From Mesorhizobium sp. (GTDB lineage: Bacteria; Pseudomonadota; Alphaproteobacteria; Rhizobiales; Rhizobiaceae), in NCBI GenBank assembly GCA_004020875.1, contig SAPZ01000029.1:1-64000 (forward strand): a DNA stretch of 64,000 nucleotides, read 5' to 3'. Under the pieces are notes generated by a model. That model ran no database searches. It was not told the origin of the DNA and saw nothing but the letters and a program-made list of their open reading frames with translations. Of this stretch, positions 26,715-35,067 are shown in pieces. Position numbers and translations under genes: made by a program. The number at the start of each line of letters is the position of its first letter. Position 1 is the stretch's first letter.

Positions 26715-27548
26715 TCATCTCGCCTTGTCGTAGGCACCGAGGCCAGGCTTGTAGCTCTTTTCGTCGATGAACTGGCGGATGCCTTCCTTGCGGCCTTCAT
26801 TGTCGAAGGAATTCGCCGCCTCCTGCGCGCGCACCAGATAGTCCTCGGCATTGTCGTAAGTCATCTCGGCAACGCGGCGGATCGCGTCCTTGGTGGCCTT
26901 GAGCGCGACCGGGTTCTTCTTCAACAGGACTTCGGCCACTTCGGTGACGCGCGCCTTGAGCCCGCTGAGCGGCACGCTCTCGTTGACCAGCTTCCAGGCC
27001 GCCGCCTTGCGGCCGTCGATAAGCTCGCCGGTCAGCGCGTGGTACATGGCATCGCGCATGGACAGCAGCTCGACCACCACCTTGGTGGCGCCGCCGCCAG
27101 GCAGGATACCCCAGTTGATCTCGGAAAGCGCGAACTGCGCCTCGTCGGCGGCGAAGGCGAGGTCGCAGGCAAACAGCGGGCCATAGCCGCCGCCGAAGCA
27201 CCAGCCATTGACCATGGCGATGGTCGGCACCCGGTACCATCGCAGCCGCCGCCACCAGCCATAGGCTTCGGATTGCGCCCTGCGCACCGCGCCCAGGCCG
27301 TTCGCCTCGGTCTCGCGAAAATATTCCTTGAGGTCCATGCCGGCCGACCAGGCTGCGCCCTCACCTGACAACACCAGAACGCAAACATCGTCCCGGAATT
27401 CGAGCTCGTCGAGAACCTGCATCATGCGCCGGTTGAGCGTCGGGCTCATCGAGTTGCGTTTGGCCGGCCGGTTGAAGCGGACCCAGGCGATGCCGCCCTC
27501 GACATCGAAGGCAACCGAGTCTTCGGTTTCACTCGTCTTCTCGGTCAT
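26715..27548 (-). CDS. p-hydroxycinnamoyl-CoA hydratase/lyase (enoyl-CoA hydratase family)
   Basis: The 277-residue crotonase-fold enzyme matches feruloyl-CoA hydratase/lyase (Ech/HCHL) in several places: NRPAKRNSMSPTLNR, AGMDLKEYFRE, MVNGWCFGGG, LSEINWGI and the tail QFIDEKSYKPGL. HCHL hydrates feruloyl- or p-coumaroyl-CoA and then splits off acetyl-CoA, leaving vanillin or 4-hydroxybenzaldehyde. It is transcribed divergently from a MarR regulator and lies before the CoA ligase in the same direction, 80 bp apart. No vanillin dehydrogenase gene is in this stretch. Assignment is from memory of the family. Confidence 0.88.
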   Translation of the reverse strand: MTEKTSETEDSVAFDVEGGIAWVRFNRPAKRNSMSPTLNRRMMQVLDELEFRDDVCVLVLSGEGAAWSAGMDLKEYFRETEANGLGAVRRAQSEAYGWWRRLRWYRVPTIAMVNGWCFGGGYGPLFACDLAFAADEAQFALSEINWGILPGGGATKVVVELLSMRDAMYHALTGELIDGRKAAAWKLVNESVPLSGLKARVTEVAEVLLKKNPVALKATKDAIRRVAEMTYDNAEDYLVRAQEAANSFDNEGRKEGIRQFIDEKSYKPGLGAYDKAR

Positions 27549-27568
27549 GCCGGTCTCCTCCTCCGATT

Positions 27569-27606
27569 GCTATGCTACATAGCGTTATCTTTGCTATGTC
27601 GCATAG
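27569..27606. promoter_or_regulatory. two inverted-repeat operators between ech-like and marR genes
   Basis: GCTATG-CTA-CATAGC (27569-27583) is a perfect dyad, and CTATG-TCG-CATAG (27594-27606) a second. Their centres are 24 bp apart. They sit in the 100-bp divergent promoter region. The geometry (two sites on nearly the same helical face) fits binding of the MarR regulator encoded next door to control both directions. Confidence 0.78.
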
Positions 27607-27651
27607 TATTTTTGCCTTGACAAGGGGATGGATCACGGCGATCGATCGGAC

Positions 27652-28110
27652 ATGGATGAGACCAGAGTTCGCGATGTCCCCAGCGAGGACGCGCTCGACG
27701 CACAGATCGGCTACAATTTGCGGCGCGCATCGGCGCTGGCGCTCAACGATTTTTCCGTGGAGATGGCGGAGGCGTCACTGCGGCCGGTGACCTATGCCAT
27801 GCTGGCGCTGATCGACGAGCGGCCGGGCATCCGCGCCGCCGAGCTTTGCCGGCTGCTCGGCATGAAGAGCGCCAACATGGCGCCGCTGCTCGCCGAACTG
27901 GAGGAGCGCGGCCTGATCGAGCGCGACGATCATGCAGAGGACAAGCGCGTGCGGAAACTCAGCCTGACCGGGGCGGCCAAGGCGGCAATGCCCGCTTGGC
28001 GCCTCAAGGTGCGCCGACACGAAAACCGTTTCCTGGAGCGTCTCAGCAGGAAGGAACGGGCGACACTGCTGCGGCTGCTGCGCCTGATCTGGGTGGATGA
28101 GGCGGAGTGA
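27652..28110 (+). CDS. MarR family transcriptional regulator of the hydroxycinnamate locus
   Basis: The 152-residue winged-helix protein has the helices IRAAELCRLLGMKSANMAPLLAELEERGLI, followed by the wing RDDHAEDKRVRKLSLT and a C-terminal dimerisation helix. It is divergent from the hydratase/lyase gene. MarR proteins controlling hydroxycinnamate genes, such as CouR or FerC, respond to the CoA thioester, so that is the likely effector. The start is uncertain: 27628 is also possible, but its SD would be too close. Two operator dyads lie just upstream. Confidence 0.84.
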   Translation: MDETRVRDVPSEDALDAQIGYNLRRASALALNDFSVEMAEASLRPVTYAMLALIDERPGIRAAELCRLLGMKSANMAPLLAELEERGLIERDDHAEDKRVRKLSLTGAAKAAMPAWRLKVRRHENRFLERLSRKERATLLRLLRLIWVDEAE

Positions 28111-28204
28111 GCGCGGCGCGCTCCCACTCTAGCAAAACAATCCGATAGCAGCGCATTCTGCCGGGTTGATTCAATCTACTGCGCAGAGGGAACATCGGAG
28201 AGGC

Positions 28205-28253
28205 TGGCGGGACAGCACCCCTCTGCCCGGCAGGACAGAGGGGTGTGAAGGAC
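28205..28253. repeat. intergenic repeat family A, internally deleted copy
   Basis: The sequence reads GGCGGGACAGCACCCCTCTG...CAGAGGGGTGTGAAGGA, a palindrome with the same ends as the longer family A copies at 23870 and 43449 but without the central ATCTCCC block. It lies between the MarR gene and the 3' end of the acid phosphatase gene, where it could form a hairpin in transcripts from either side. Confidence 0.65.
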
Positions 28254-28281
28254 CGCGGCGTAACGGGCTTCTTTCACGCCC

Positions 28282-29814
28282 TCACCGCGTCAGATCGAGC
28301 GCCGCCGTCAGGTCGCCCATCGGCGCCTGGTCGTTGTTGCGCAGCGCCTTGTCGCGGGCGACGATGCCTTGCAGCACCGGCAGGTCGTAGCGGTTGGTGA
28401 TGAAGCGCAGGATCGAGGTGGTGTCGTACTGCGTGTGATCGACAATGCCCATCTTCGCGTAGGGCGAGATGATGAAGGCCGGGACGCGGTTGCCCGGGCC
28501 CCAGCGGTCGGCCTTTGGCGGGGCGACATGATCCCAGAAGCCGCCATTCTCGTCATAGGTGACGACCACCAGCATATGCGCCCATTGCGGGCTCTTCTCC
28601 AGATGCGAAACGATATCGGCCAGATGCTGGTCGCCCGAGGTCACGTCGGCATAGCCGGCATGTTCGTTGAGGTTGCCCTGCGGCTTGTAGAAGGAGACCT
28701 GCGGCAGCTTGCCGTCGTCGATCGCCTTGATGAACGCTTCGCCGCCGAGGCCGCCGTCCTTGATATGCTCGGCGCGCGCGGCGGTGCCCGGCGCGTAAGC
28801 CGCGAAATAGTTGAAGGGCTGGTGGTGGAACTGGAAGTTCGGCACCGGTGTCGCGTTCTTGCCGTCGAGCGCGGCCTGCCAGGCGCCTGAATACCAGGCC
28901 CAGGAGATGCCCTTGAGCGACAGGAGATCACCGATGGTGATCTCGTGCTGCGGCGGCAGCGTGGTCGGCTGCGCCGGGTCGGCGAGTGCCTTGTCGCCGC
29001 CCTCGGCCGGCTTGTTGGCGCTCGGCTGGTAGGGCGGCTGCATGGTGTTGACGGCGTAGAAGTCGGGCGTGATGGCGCCGTCATTGGCGAATTTCGGTAC
29101 GCCGGCCAGCGCCGAGGCGGGCGAATTGTCAGCCGGCTTCAGCGTCACGCCATCCGGTTCGACGATAGCGATCTGGCCCTTCACCGGGCTGGTGTCGGCA
29201 TTGGGATAATAAGGCACGCAGGCGCAGGCGAGCATGAAATGGTTGAGGAAGGAGCCGCCGAAGGCTCCCTGGAAGAAATTGTCCGCCAGAACGTATTTCT
29301 TGGCAATGCTCCACATTGGCAGATTGGATCCGTCGTAATGGCCCATCACCAGCGAGCCGGAATCGGCCCAGGCGACGAACTTGTCGTTCCGGCCGCCGTC
29401 GATCTGCATCTGCTCCTGGTAGAAGCGGTGCCACAGGTCGTGCGTGACGACGTTGGTGCCCTCGTTGAAGCCCTTGGGGTCGTCGATGGCAAAGACGGCG
29501 TTGGGAAGATGCGCGCTCTGCGCCTCCGTCACCGCCGGCGTGACGCCCTTGCCGGTCAGCCCGCCCCAGACCGGGGGCAATTCGGAGAGCGGCTTGCCGT
29601 CGCGGTCGAGCTGGCGCGCTTGGTCGGGCGACACATTGGCGAGGCCATTGGCGCCGGGGAAGCCACCATAGAGATTATCGAAGCTGCGGTTCTCGGCGTA
29701 GATGACGACCACGGTGTCGATCTTGTCGTAGCCGGGAGGAGCCGCATGGGCAGCGGCGGAGAGCGATGCCAGCCCCGTGGAGGCGAGGCAAAAGGTGAGA
29801 AGGGACCGGGTCAT
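28282..29814 (-). CDS. secreted acid phosphatase / phosphoesterase family protein
   Basis: The 510-residue product has a signal peptide (MTRSLLTFCLASTGLASLSAAAHA). Early in the mature protein is IDTVVVIYAENRSFDNLYG, the metal-site motif of the AcpA/phospholipase C superfamily. A second site is VVTYDENGGFWDHVAPP, with ISPYAKMGIVDHTQYDTTS nearby. This family includes acid phosphatases and non-specific phospholipases C. It is probably periplasmic or exported and would release phosphate. The 5' end faces a di-haem peroxidase gene on the other strand. Confidence 0.85.
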   Translation of the reverse strand: MTRSLLTFCLASTGLASLSAAAHAAPPGYDKIDTVVVIYAENRSFDNLYGGFPGANGLANVSPDQARQLDRDGKPLSELPPVWGGLTGKGVTPAVTEAQSAHLPNAVFAIDDPKGFNEGTNVVTHDLWHRFYQEQMQIDGGRNDKFVAWADSGSLVMGHYDGSNLPMWSIAKKYVLADNFFQGAFGGSFLNHFMLACACVPYYPNADTSPVKGQIAIVEPDGVTLKPADNSPASALAGVPKFANDGAITPDFYAVNTMQPPYQPSANKPAEGGDKALADPAQPTTLPPQHEITIGDLLSLKGISWAWYSGAWQAALDGKNATPVPNFQFHHQPFNYFAAYAPGTAARAEHIKDGGLGGEAFIKAIDDGKLPQVSFYKPQGNLNEHAGYADVTSGDQHLADIVSHLEKSPQWAHMLVVVTYDENGGFWDHVAPPKADRWGPGNRVPAFIISPYAKMGIVDHTQYDTTSILRFITNRYDLPVLQGIVARDKALRNNDQAPMGDLTAALDLTR

Positions 29815-30035
29815 TGAAGGATGCCTCGTGGCTTGGGAATGGCTGGAGGACGGCAATGCAGGAACGCAACTGCATCAATGCCCAGCTACTTCGACGCCTT
29901 GTCACCTATGTGACAGTTCTGCGAGGTTCGAACACGGTTTCGTGAGCGAGAAAGCCGGTCATCAATCCGTTGCACTTGAACCTTACGTCGCGAACGAAAT
30001 CAGGTGAAGGGAAATCAGGGATATCGCCGCAGACG

Positions 30036-31286
30036 ATGGGACGGAAAGGTCACGCGATCGCCCTTGTGGCGGCTTCGATCGTCGGCTTGACCGCGCCTGC
30101 CAACACCGCGGAGCCGTCGGGCGTCCATCCCGGCCCGATGTCGCGCCAGGAAGCCTATGCGCGCGCCGAGGCGCTGACGGCGCTCGGGCGGCAGATGTTC
30201 TTCGACCCTTCGCTCTCTGCTTCCGGCAAGCAGGCCTGCTCATCCTGCCACGATCCCAACCACGCTTTCGGACCGGCCTCGGCTTCGCCGGTCGAGATGG
30301 GCGGAGCCAAGCTCGACCAGCCCGGCGTTCGCGCCGTGCCGTCGCTGCGCTATTTGCAGGCGACGCCCGCCTTCACCGAGCATTTTCACGACTCCGAGGA
30401 CGAAGGCGACGAGAGCGTCGACAATGGCCCGACCGGGGGGCTCACCTGGGACGGCCGGGCCGACCACGGCAAGGACCAGGCGAGAATCCCGCTGCTCTCT
30501 CCCTTCGAGATGGGCAACAAGGATGAGGCCCAGGTGGCCGCCCGCCTCCGCAAGGCGCCCTATGCAAAGGCGTTCGAGGCTGCCTTTGGCGCCGATGTCT
30601 TCGACCATCCGCGGGACGCCTTCGATGCCGCGGTGGAAGCACTCGGCACATTCGAGCAGAGCAGTGCCGATTTCTACCCCTATTCCAGCCGCTACGACGC
30701 CTTTCTCGCAGGCAAGGCACAGCTCTCCGCGCAGGAATTGCGCGGCCGCATGCTGTTCGAGGACGAGGCGAAGGGTAATTGCGCGAGCTGCCATTTGAGC
30801 GAGCCGGCCAATGACGGCGAGCCGCCGCAGTTCACCGACTACGGCCTCATCGCGATCGCCGTGCCGCGCAATCCGTCGCTCCCCGCCAATGCCGATCCCG
30901 ATTATTTCGACCTCGGCCTGTGCGGCCCGCTGCGCACCGATTTCAAGGGACGCGCCGAATTTTGCGGCCTGTTCAAGACGCCGACACTGCGCAACGTGGC
31001 CTTGCGCAAGAGCTTCTTCCATAATGGCTATTTCCACACGCTTCGCGAGGCGGTGGCCTTCTACGCCAGCCGCGACACGGATCCCGGCCGCTGGTATCCG
31101 AAGCGGGCCGACGGCACGGTGAACAAATTCGACGACCTGCCAAAAGTCTACTGGCCGAACCTCAACACCGACCCGCCCTTCAACGGCAGAAAGCCCGGCG
31201 ACAAGCCTGCGCTGACCGACCCCGAGATCGACGACATCGTCGCCTTCCTCGGTACGCTGACCGACGCCGACCAAGCGGGGCAGTGA
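30036..31286 (+). CDS. di-haem cytochrome c peroxidase-like protein
   Basis: The 416-residue exported protein has a signal segment (GHAIALVAASIVGLTAPANTA) and two c-type haem motifs: CSSCH (near residue 70) and CASCH (near residue 250). The body matches the CcpA/MauG superfamily (LSPFEMGN, KTPTLRNVALRKSFFHNG). It uses periplasmic cytochrome c or another reductant to reduce H2O2, or modifies a protein. The start at 30036 fits the signal peptide. It is divergent from the acid phosphatase gene. Confidence 0.9.
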   Translation: MGRKGHAIALVAASIVGLTAPANTAEPSGVHPGPMSRQEAYARAEALTALGRQMFFDPSLSASGKQACSSCHDPNHAFGPASASPVEMGGAKLDQPGVRAVPSLRYLQATPAFTEHFHDSEDEGDESVDNGPTGGLTWDGRADHGKDQARIPLLSPFEMGNKDEAQVAARLRKAPYAKAFEAAFGADVFDHPRDAFDAAVEALGTFEQSSADFYPYSSRYDAFLAGKAQLSAQELRGRMLFEDEAKGNCASCHLSEPANDGEPPQFTDYGLIAIAVPRNPSLPANADPDYFDLGLCGPLRTDFKGRAEFCGLFKTPTLRNVALRKSFFHNGYFHTLREAVAFYASRDTDPGRWYPKRADGTVNKFDDLPKVYWPNLNTDPPFNGRKPGDKPALTDPEIDDIVAFLGTLTDADQAGQ

Positions 31287-31355
31287 GGCTGGGGGCCAGT
31301 TAGGAAGGCCTGCTGCGAGATTGGTTCAAGGCGGCGCGGCCTCGGTTGCCGCCTC

Positions 31356-31943
31356 TCATTGCCCCGGTGCGTAGCGGCTCACCACCATGCCGCAGGCATA
31401 GGACTTCGAGCCGAGGAGCGTCAGCCCGGCGAACCCGCCTTTGTCGAAGATGCGGCGGCCGCTGCCCAGAACCGCCGGATTGATGAACAGCTGGAACTCG
31501 TCCACCAGGCCGGCGGCGATCAACGCCGAGGCGAAGCCGGCGCCGCCGAACACGGTGATGTCGCCGCCCTCTCCCCGCTTCAGCGCGTCGATCTCAGGCG
31601 GCAGGTCGCCGCTCACGACCCGCGTGCGCTCCCAACGCGATGCTTCGAGCCTGTCGCTCGCCACCACCTTCTCAGCCTCGATGATGCGCTGCGCGAAAGC
31701 ATAGAAGCGATCCTTCGGATATTTCTTCGCCGCATTGCCCCAATGGGCAAGGTAGCCCTGCTCCGCCATCTTGCGGCTCAACAGGATGGTGTCGACGGTG
31801 GTGAGGACGGCGTTGAAATCCTGTTTGAGCTCCTCGTCCCAGGCGCTGTCGTCGCCCCATTCCCACAGCTGCCAGCGCCGATCCTCATCGGAGCCGACAA
31901 AGCCGTCCACCGACATTTGCATCTGAAGGATCAGCTTCTTCAT
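31356..31943 (-). CDS. RibD C-terminal / dihydrofolate reductase family protein
   Basis: The 195-residue Rossmann-type reductase begins MKKLILQMQMSVDGFVGSDE. It has the central VDTILLSRKMAEQGYLAHW and the NADPH-binding GGDITVFGGAGFASALIAAGLVDEF near residue 135. This family contains RibD C-terminal domains and DHFR-like oxidoreductases; the substrate is not known. ATG at 31943 has GAGGAG upstream. It is divergent from an HxlR-type regulator, a common arrangement. Confidence 0.85.
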   Translation of the reverse strand: MKKLILQMQMSVDGFVGSDEDRRWQLWEWGDDSAWDEELKQDFNAVLTTVDTILLSRKMAEQGYLAHWGNAAKKYPKDRFYAFAQRIIEAEKVVASDRLEASRWERTRVVSGDLPPEIDALKRGEGGDITVFGGAGFASALIAAGLVDEFQLFINPAVLGSGRRIFDKGGFAGLTLLGSKSYACGMVVSRYAPGQ

Positions 31944-31962
31944 GTTCGATCTCCTCACCATC

Positions 31963-32033
31963 GATTTACTTTTGGAACCGTTTGACGCAACGCAACAACG
32001 GTGTCAATAGTAAATTGATTTACAAATGGAATC
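31963..32033. promoter_or_regulatory. candidate HxlR operator region
   Basis: The divergent spacer contains a perfect dyad GTAAATTGATTTAC (32010-32023) and a direct repeat of GATTTAC-N3-TGGAA (31963-31975 and 32017-32029). These are the best candidate binding sites for the HxlR protein that starts at 32040. Confidence 0.5.
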
Positions 32034-32039
32034 ATATTG

Positions 32040-32456
32040 ATGACATCCAAGGGACGATCTGGCTGCCCGATCAGCCTTTCGCTCGAATTGCTGGGCGACC
32101 GCTGGACGCTGCTCATCATCCGCGACCTGGCCTTCGCCGGGAAACGGCATTTTCGCGAATTCCTGCTGTCCGATGAAGGCATCTCGTCACGCACGCTGGC
32201 CGAGCGGTTGCGGACGCTGCAGGAGGAAGGCATCCTCACCCGCAGCGACGACCCTAGCCATGGCCTGAAGGCGATCTACCGGCTGACCGAGGCCGGCATC
32301 GACCTATTGCCGGTGCTGGCGACGCTAGGCGCCTGGGGCAGCAAACACCGCAAGGCCGACGACAAGCTTGCCCAAATCGCCGATGACCTCGCGGCCGGCG
32401 GCGAGCGGGCGCTCGAGCGGATGAAGGAGAAGCTTAGGGTGGAGCATTTGGGATAG
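32040..32456 (+). CDS. HxlR family transcriptional regulator
   Basis: The 138-residue winged-helix protein starts MTSKGRSGCPISLSLELLGDRWTLLIIRDL, with the Cys near residue 9 typical of HxlR. The recognition region GISSRTLAERLRTLQEEGIL and the wing RSDDPSHGLKAIYRLTEAG follow. Such regulators often respond to electrophiles or redox state via that Cys. It is divergent from the reductase gene at 31943. Codon TTG directly upstream would add one residue and is less likely. Confidence 0.9.
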   Translation: MTSKGRSGCPISLSLELLGDRWTLLIIRDLAFAGKRHFREFLLSDEGISSRTLAERLRTLQEEGILTRSDDPSHGLKAIYRLTEAGIDLLPVLATLGAWGSKHRKADDKLAQIADDLAAGGERALERMKEKLRVEHLG

Positions 32457-32519
32457 CGAAGGCGGAATACTGCACTCTGCCGGCGACCTGCGCGAGCGGC
32501 GTTTTGCCCAAACACTGGG

Positions 32520-32699
32520 TCAGCGGCCTGCCTTGCGTGGCGTGTTGAGCGCGTCGAGGCGCTCCTGCAGATGGCCGTTCAGCACGATCATCTCTTTCAG
32601 AGCCTTCACCGCATCGCCGTTGTGCTGGGCAATGAAGCTCTCGGCGACCCCCTGAAGCGCGGCTTCCTGGCGGCTGTCCAGCCTTATGATGTGACTCAT
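32520..32699 (-). CDS. small hypothetical protein (59 aa)
   Basis: Read on the minus strand from 32699: MSHIIRLDSRQEAALQGVAE..., ending TPRKAGR. GGGAGC lies 10 nt before the ATG. The composition is that of a helical soluble protein, with no transmembrane segment and codon use like the surrounding genes. The overlapping plus-strand frame reads as its antisense. I do not recognise a family. Confidence 0.55.
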   Translation of the reverse strand: MSHIIRLDSRQEAALQGVAESFIAQHNGDAVKALKEMIVLNGHLQERLDALNTPRKAGR

Positions 32700-32838
32700 G
32701 ACGGTTGCTCCCAGCGGCTTGTATTAGAAAGTGAACAAAAAGGGAACAAATATGTCAAGCGCGAATTGACTCGACGAGGAATGCGTTCCTATTTTGGTCA
32801 GTAGGTGGGGCGGTTGCTCGATACTAGGGAGAGCCGCG

Positions 32839-33099
32839 TTGGGCAGACGGAAAAGCCGCTATGACAGATTGTTCCATTCAGAGGCGGAGGCGATCATTCG
32901 CGATGCGCTGAAGCTGCGCGAGACGGTGCTCGCAGCGCAACTCAACCTAAAAGCGAATGGTGAAATGTACTGGCGGCTCAATGGTCTGGTCGACCGGCTG
33001 CATGAGGTGATGGGCGCGGTAGCTGGCCGGGAGCCGGATTTCCGGACCGCCCTTCTCGGTCTTTTGCCGCTGCCCAAGGATTATTGCGACCGGGCATGA
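32839..33099 (+). CDS. small hypothetical protein (86 aa)
   Basis: The frame contains MGRRKSRYDRLFHSEAEAII...LPLPKDYCDRA with a TTG start at 32839 and AGGGAGAG 5 nt upstream. A longer frame begins at 32794 but lacks an SD. The protein is helical and charged (SEAEAIIRDALKLRETVLAAQLNLKANG...WRLNGLVDRLHEVMG), with no membrane segment or known motif. The next gene begins 3 bp after its stop, suggesting an operon. Confidence 0.55.
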   Translation: MGRRKSRYDRLFHSEAEAIIRDALKLRETVLAAQLNLKANGEMYWRLNGLVDRLHEVMGAVAGREPDFRTALLGLLPLPKDYCDRA

Positions 33100-33102
33100 C
33101 GG

Positions 33103-33363
33103 ATGGCCGGCCCCATGGACAGCGTCGGCCGCGCGGCCAAGGCCAACATGCTGCTCGTCGTCGAATGCCGCCATTGCTATCACGCCGGCCGCTTCAAGGC
33201 GAACGACGTGGCCAAGGTGGTGGGCTGGAACAAGCCGCTGGAAGCCGTCCGCTTCCGCTGCAAACGCTGCGGCCGCAAGGACACGGTGGTGAAGACCCAA
33301 TTCATCGACCAGGACCATCCGCCGAAAGGATATATCTGGGTGCTGCAGAAGGCGCGAGGATAG
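33103..33363 (+). CDS. small zinc-ribbon-like protein
   Basis: The 86-residue protein has two CxxC pairs spaced by about 30 residues: ECRHCYHAGRF and RCKRCGRKD. They would bind one zinc ion. The C-terminus is short (DQDHPPKGYIWVLQKARG). It follows the 86-residue unknown gene after 3 bp, so the two are likely co-transcribed. Possible roles are nucleic-acid or protein binding; the function is unknown. Confidence 0.7.
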   Translation: MAGPMDSVGRAAKANMLLVVECRHCYHAGRFKANDVAKVVGWNKPLEAVRFRCKRCGRKDTVVKTQFIDQDHPPKGYIWVLQKARG

Positions 33364-33383
33364 AGTGCCAAGCGCCCTCGCCA

Positions 33384-34088
33384 TTAAAGCAACGATCCCT
33401 GCGCCGGCGGCCCAATCGGAAACTTGATCTGCGTCGCAGGCTTTTCCACGATCACCAGCGCGTCGTCCGGCGCCGGCCGCTGCAGCTTCCTTGCCTCCGG
33501 CCACGGCGCGGTCAACCACAGCTCGGTCTGTTCCTGCGTGGTCAGGATCACCGGCATTGCCTTCTCGTGTATCGGCGCGATCAGCGCGTTGGGCCTCGTG
33601 GTCAGAAAGCCGTAAAGCTCGTGATCGCCCGGACCTTCCTTCACCTTGCGCACGCCATGCCAAGGTGTCCAAAGGCCGGCGAAGAAGAACAGCGACCGCT
33701 CTTCGTTGATCGCGAACCAGAAGTTCTTCTGCACGCCGGTTTCCGGGTCCTTGTCGCCCGGGGTCGGCGACGGTTCGGCGAAGCTCGTGACCGGCACGAC
33801 ACAGCGGTTCTCGACCCCCAGATAGGGAAGCCAGTGCGCGTATTGAGGATTGCGGATGTTGGTGGTCCCGGAATCGGCGTTGCCGCGCACCCGCTCGGCC
33901 GGCGTCGGCATGCCCCAGCGCAGCCTGGCGAGTTCGCGGCTGCCGTCGACGGCATTGCGCACGACCGGCGCCGGCTGGTTGGGATAGATGTCGACCGACG
34001 GTTCCAGATTGCCGGTTATGTCACGCAACGCCCGCGTCCACTGGCGGATCGCTTCCTGGCTGGTGGTAATGTTGTAAAGATTGCACAT
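33384..34088 (-). CDS. SOS response-associated peptidase / abasic-site protein (YedK/HMCES, SRAP)
   Basis: The 234-residue SRAP domain has the obligatory catalytic Cys at position 2 (MCNLYNITTS), which cross-links to abasic sites in single-stranded DNA. The other conserved sites are RWGMPTPAE, the conserved Asn in SGTTNIRNP, the Glu in PVTSFAEPS, and the His in PIHEKAMPVIL. The start at 34088 is set by the need for Cys2, rejecting the longer frame. It protects replication forks from abasic lesions. It is convergent with the zinc-ribbon gene. Confidence 0.93.
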   Translation of the reverse strand: MCNLYNITTSQEAIRQWTRALRDITGNLEPSVDIYPNQPAPVVRNAVDGSRELARLRWGMPTPAERVRGNADSGTTNIRNPQYAHWLPYLGVENRCVVPVTSFAEPSPTPGDKDPETGVQKNFWFAINEERSLFFFAGLWTPWHGVRKVKEGPGDHELYGFLTTRPNALIAPIHEKAMPVILTTQEQTELWLTAPWPEARKLQRPAPDDALVIVEKPATQIKFPIGPPAQGSLL

Positions 34089-34191
34089 CGGCAGCGTTTC
34101 CCCGTCCGCCGATAGTTCCCGCATTTTGAGACAAAGCGCAAACCACACGAAAGCAGGCAGCGCCTTTTGTGGGCTTTGAGCGTCGACGATC

Positions 34192-34407
34192 TCAACCAGC
34201 CTGTCCGCTCTGCGGCGGGCCGGCCGACTCCTCGGCCGGTGGTTCCCCGGGGAGCCCTAATCGCAGCCGCTCCTCCTCGGCGAAGCTCTCAGCCTGCTCG
34301 TGAATATCGAACACTTGCTGCGTCAGCCTGCCGCCGTCCACGACGCGCACGATCCATTGGCCGTTGACGGTTTTTACACGGACACTGTCTGGCTCACTTG
34401 TTATCAT
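34192..34407 (-). CDS. small hypothetical protein (71 aa)
   Basis: The sequence is MITSEPDSVRVKTVNGQWIV...GPPQSGQAG. A beta-rich N-terminal part (VRVKTVNGQWIVRVVDG) is followed by a helix DIHEQAESFAEEERLRL and a Pro/Gly-rich tail. There is no membrane segment. The start is the only ATG in the frame. I do not recognise a family. Confidence 0.5.
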   Translation of the reverse strand: MITSEPDSVRVKTVNGQWIVRVVDGGRLTQQVFDIHEQAESFAEEERLRLGLPGEPPAEESAGPPQSGQAG

Positions 34408-34824
34408 GTATGGCCCCTGCCCTTCGACCCAAGTATTCGGTTCCTAGATCCGATACGATCTAGAGCGGCTGAAGTTGCTGAAAAGCGGAGCTGCTCGACC
34501 TTTAGTGCAAAGGCACTCGCGGAAATTCAATAGATTTGTGATATCCGACGGACAAAAGCGATTATGGCGCCCACGTCGCCTCATCCCGAGCAAAGACTAC
34601 ATAAACTCGCGGAGCGATGGGCGGCCCGGCAGCCTTGGGGGGTGATACTGGGTTCGGCGGCCGGGCCTGACCGGAGTTTGCGAGGCCGCCGGCTACAGGA
34701 AAGGATGCGCTTGCGCCCATGCGAGGGCAAGAACGACCTAGGCCCTAGGACCAAAGCTGCAAGCGCAGGGCCGAGACGGACCAATCACGATCAGACTGGA
34801 AAACCACCTGAAGCCGGCCGCGCA
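34408..34824. other. 417-bp region without a supported gene
   Basis: Frames exist on both strands, for instance 34564-34995 on plus and 34581-34784 on minus, but none has an SD, conserved motif or convincing protein-like composition. A segment near 34460 (TAGAGCGG...) resembles the family C element at 35902 only weakly. Confidence 0.4.
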
Positions 34825-34971
34825 TCAAAGGCCGAAATAATGCCGGCCGACGAGATAGCCGAGCGCCGCGACCACCAGGGGAAACAGCGCCGGCGCCGCC
34901 CGGCTGAACAGCGAGGCGCTTATCTCCTTGGCTGGAGCGCTGGGCTTGGCATTGCCGAGGTTTTTGGTCAT
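34825..34971 (-). CDS. small single-pass membrane protein (possible)
   Basis: This 48-residue frame has a polar N-terminus (MTKNLGNAKPSAPAKEIS) and one hydrophobic helix near the C-terminus (ALFPLVVAALGYLVG), ending RHYFGL. An upstream ATG at 35010 would add 13 residues. The SD is weak in both cases. The clear transmembrane helix and the typical end argue for a gene, but it remains uncertain. Confidence 0.4.
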   Translation of the reverse strand: MTKNLGNAKPSAPAKEISASLFSRAAPALFPLVVAALGYLVGRHYFGL

Positions 34972-35067
34972 GGGCTCGCTACCGGTTGGGGCTAGTGCCG
35001 GCGGAGCCATAAATTAGAAGTCGCTTATTAAGTTTCCGGCAAGCCCAATGCTACAATTCGCGGCAAT

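Noticed and set aside
34564..34995. Plus-strand frame of 143 codons
   Set aside because: Weak composition, no SD, no motif; its end is antisense to the possible small membrane gene.
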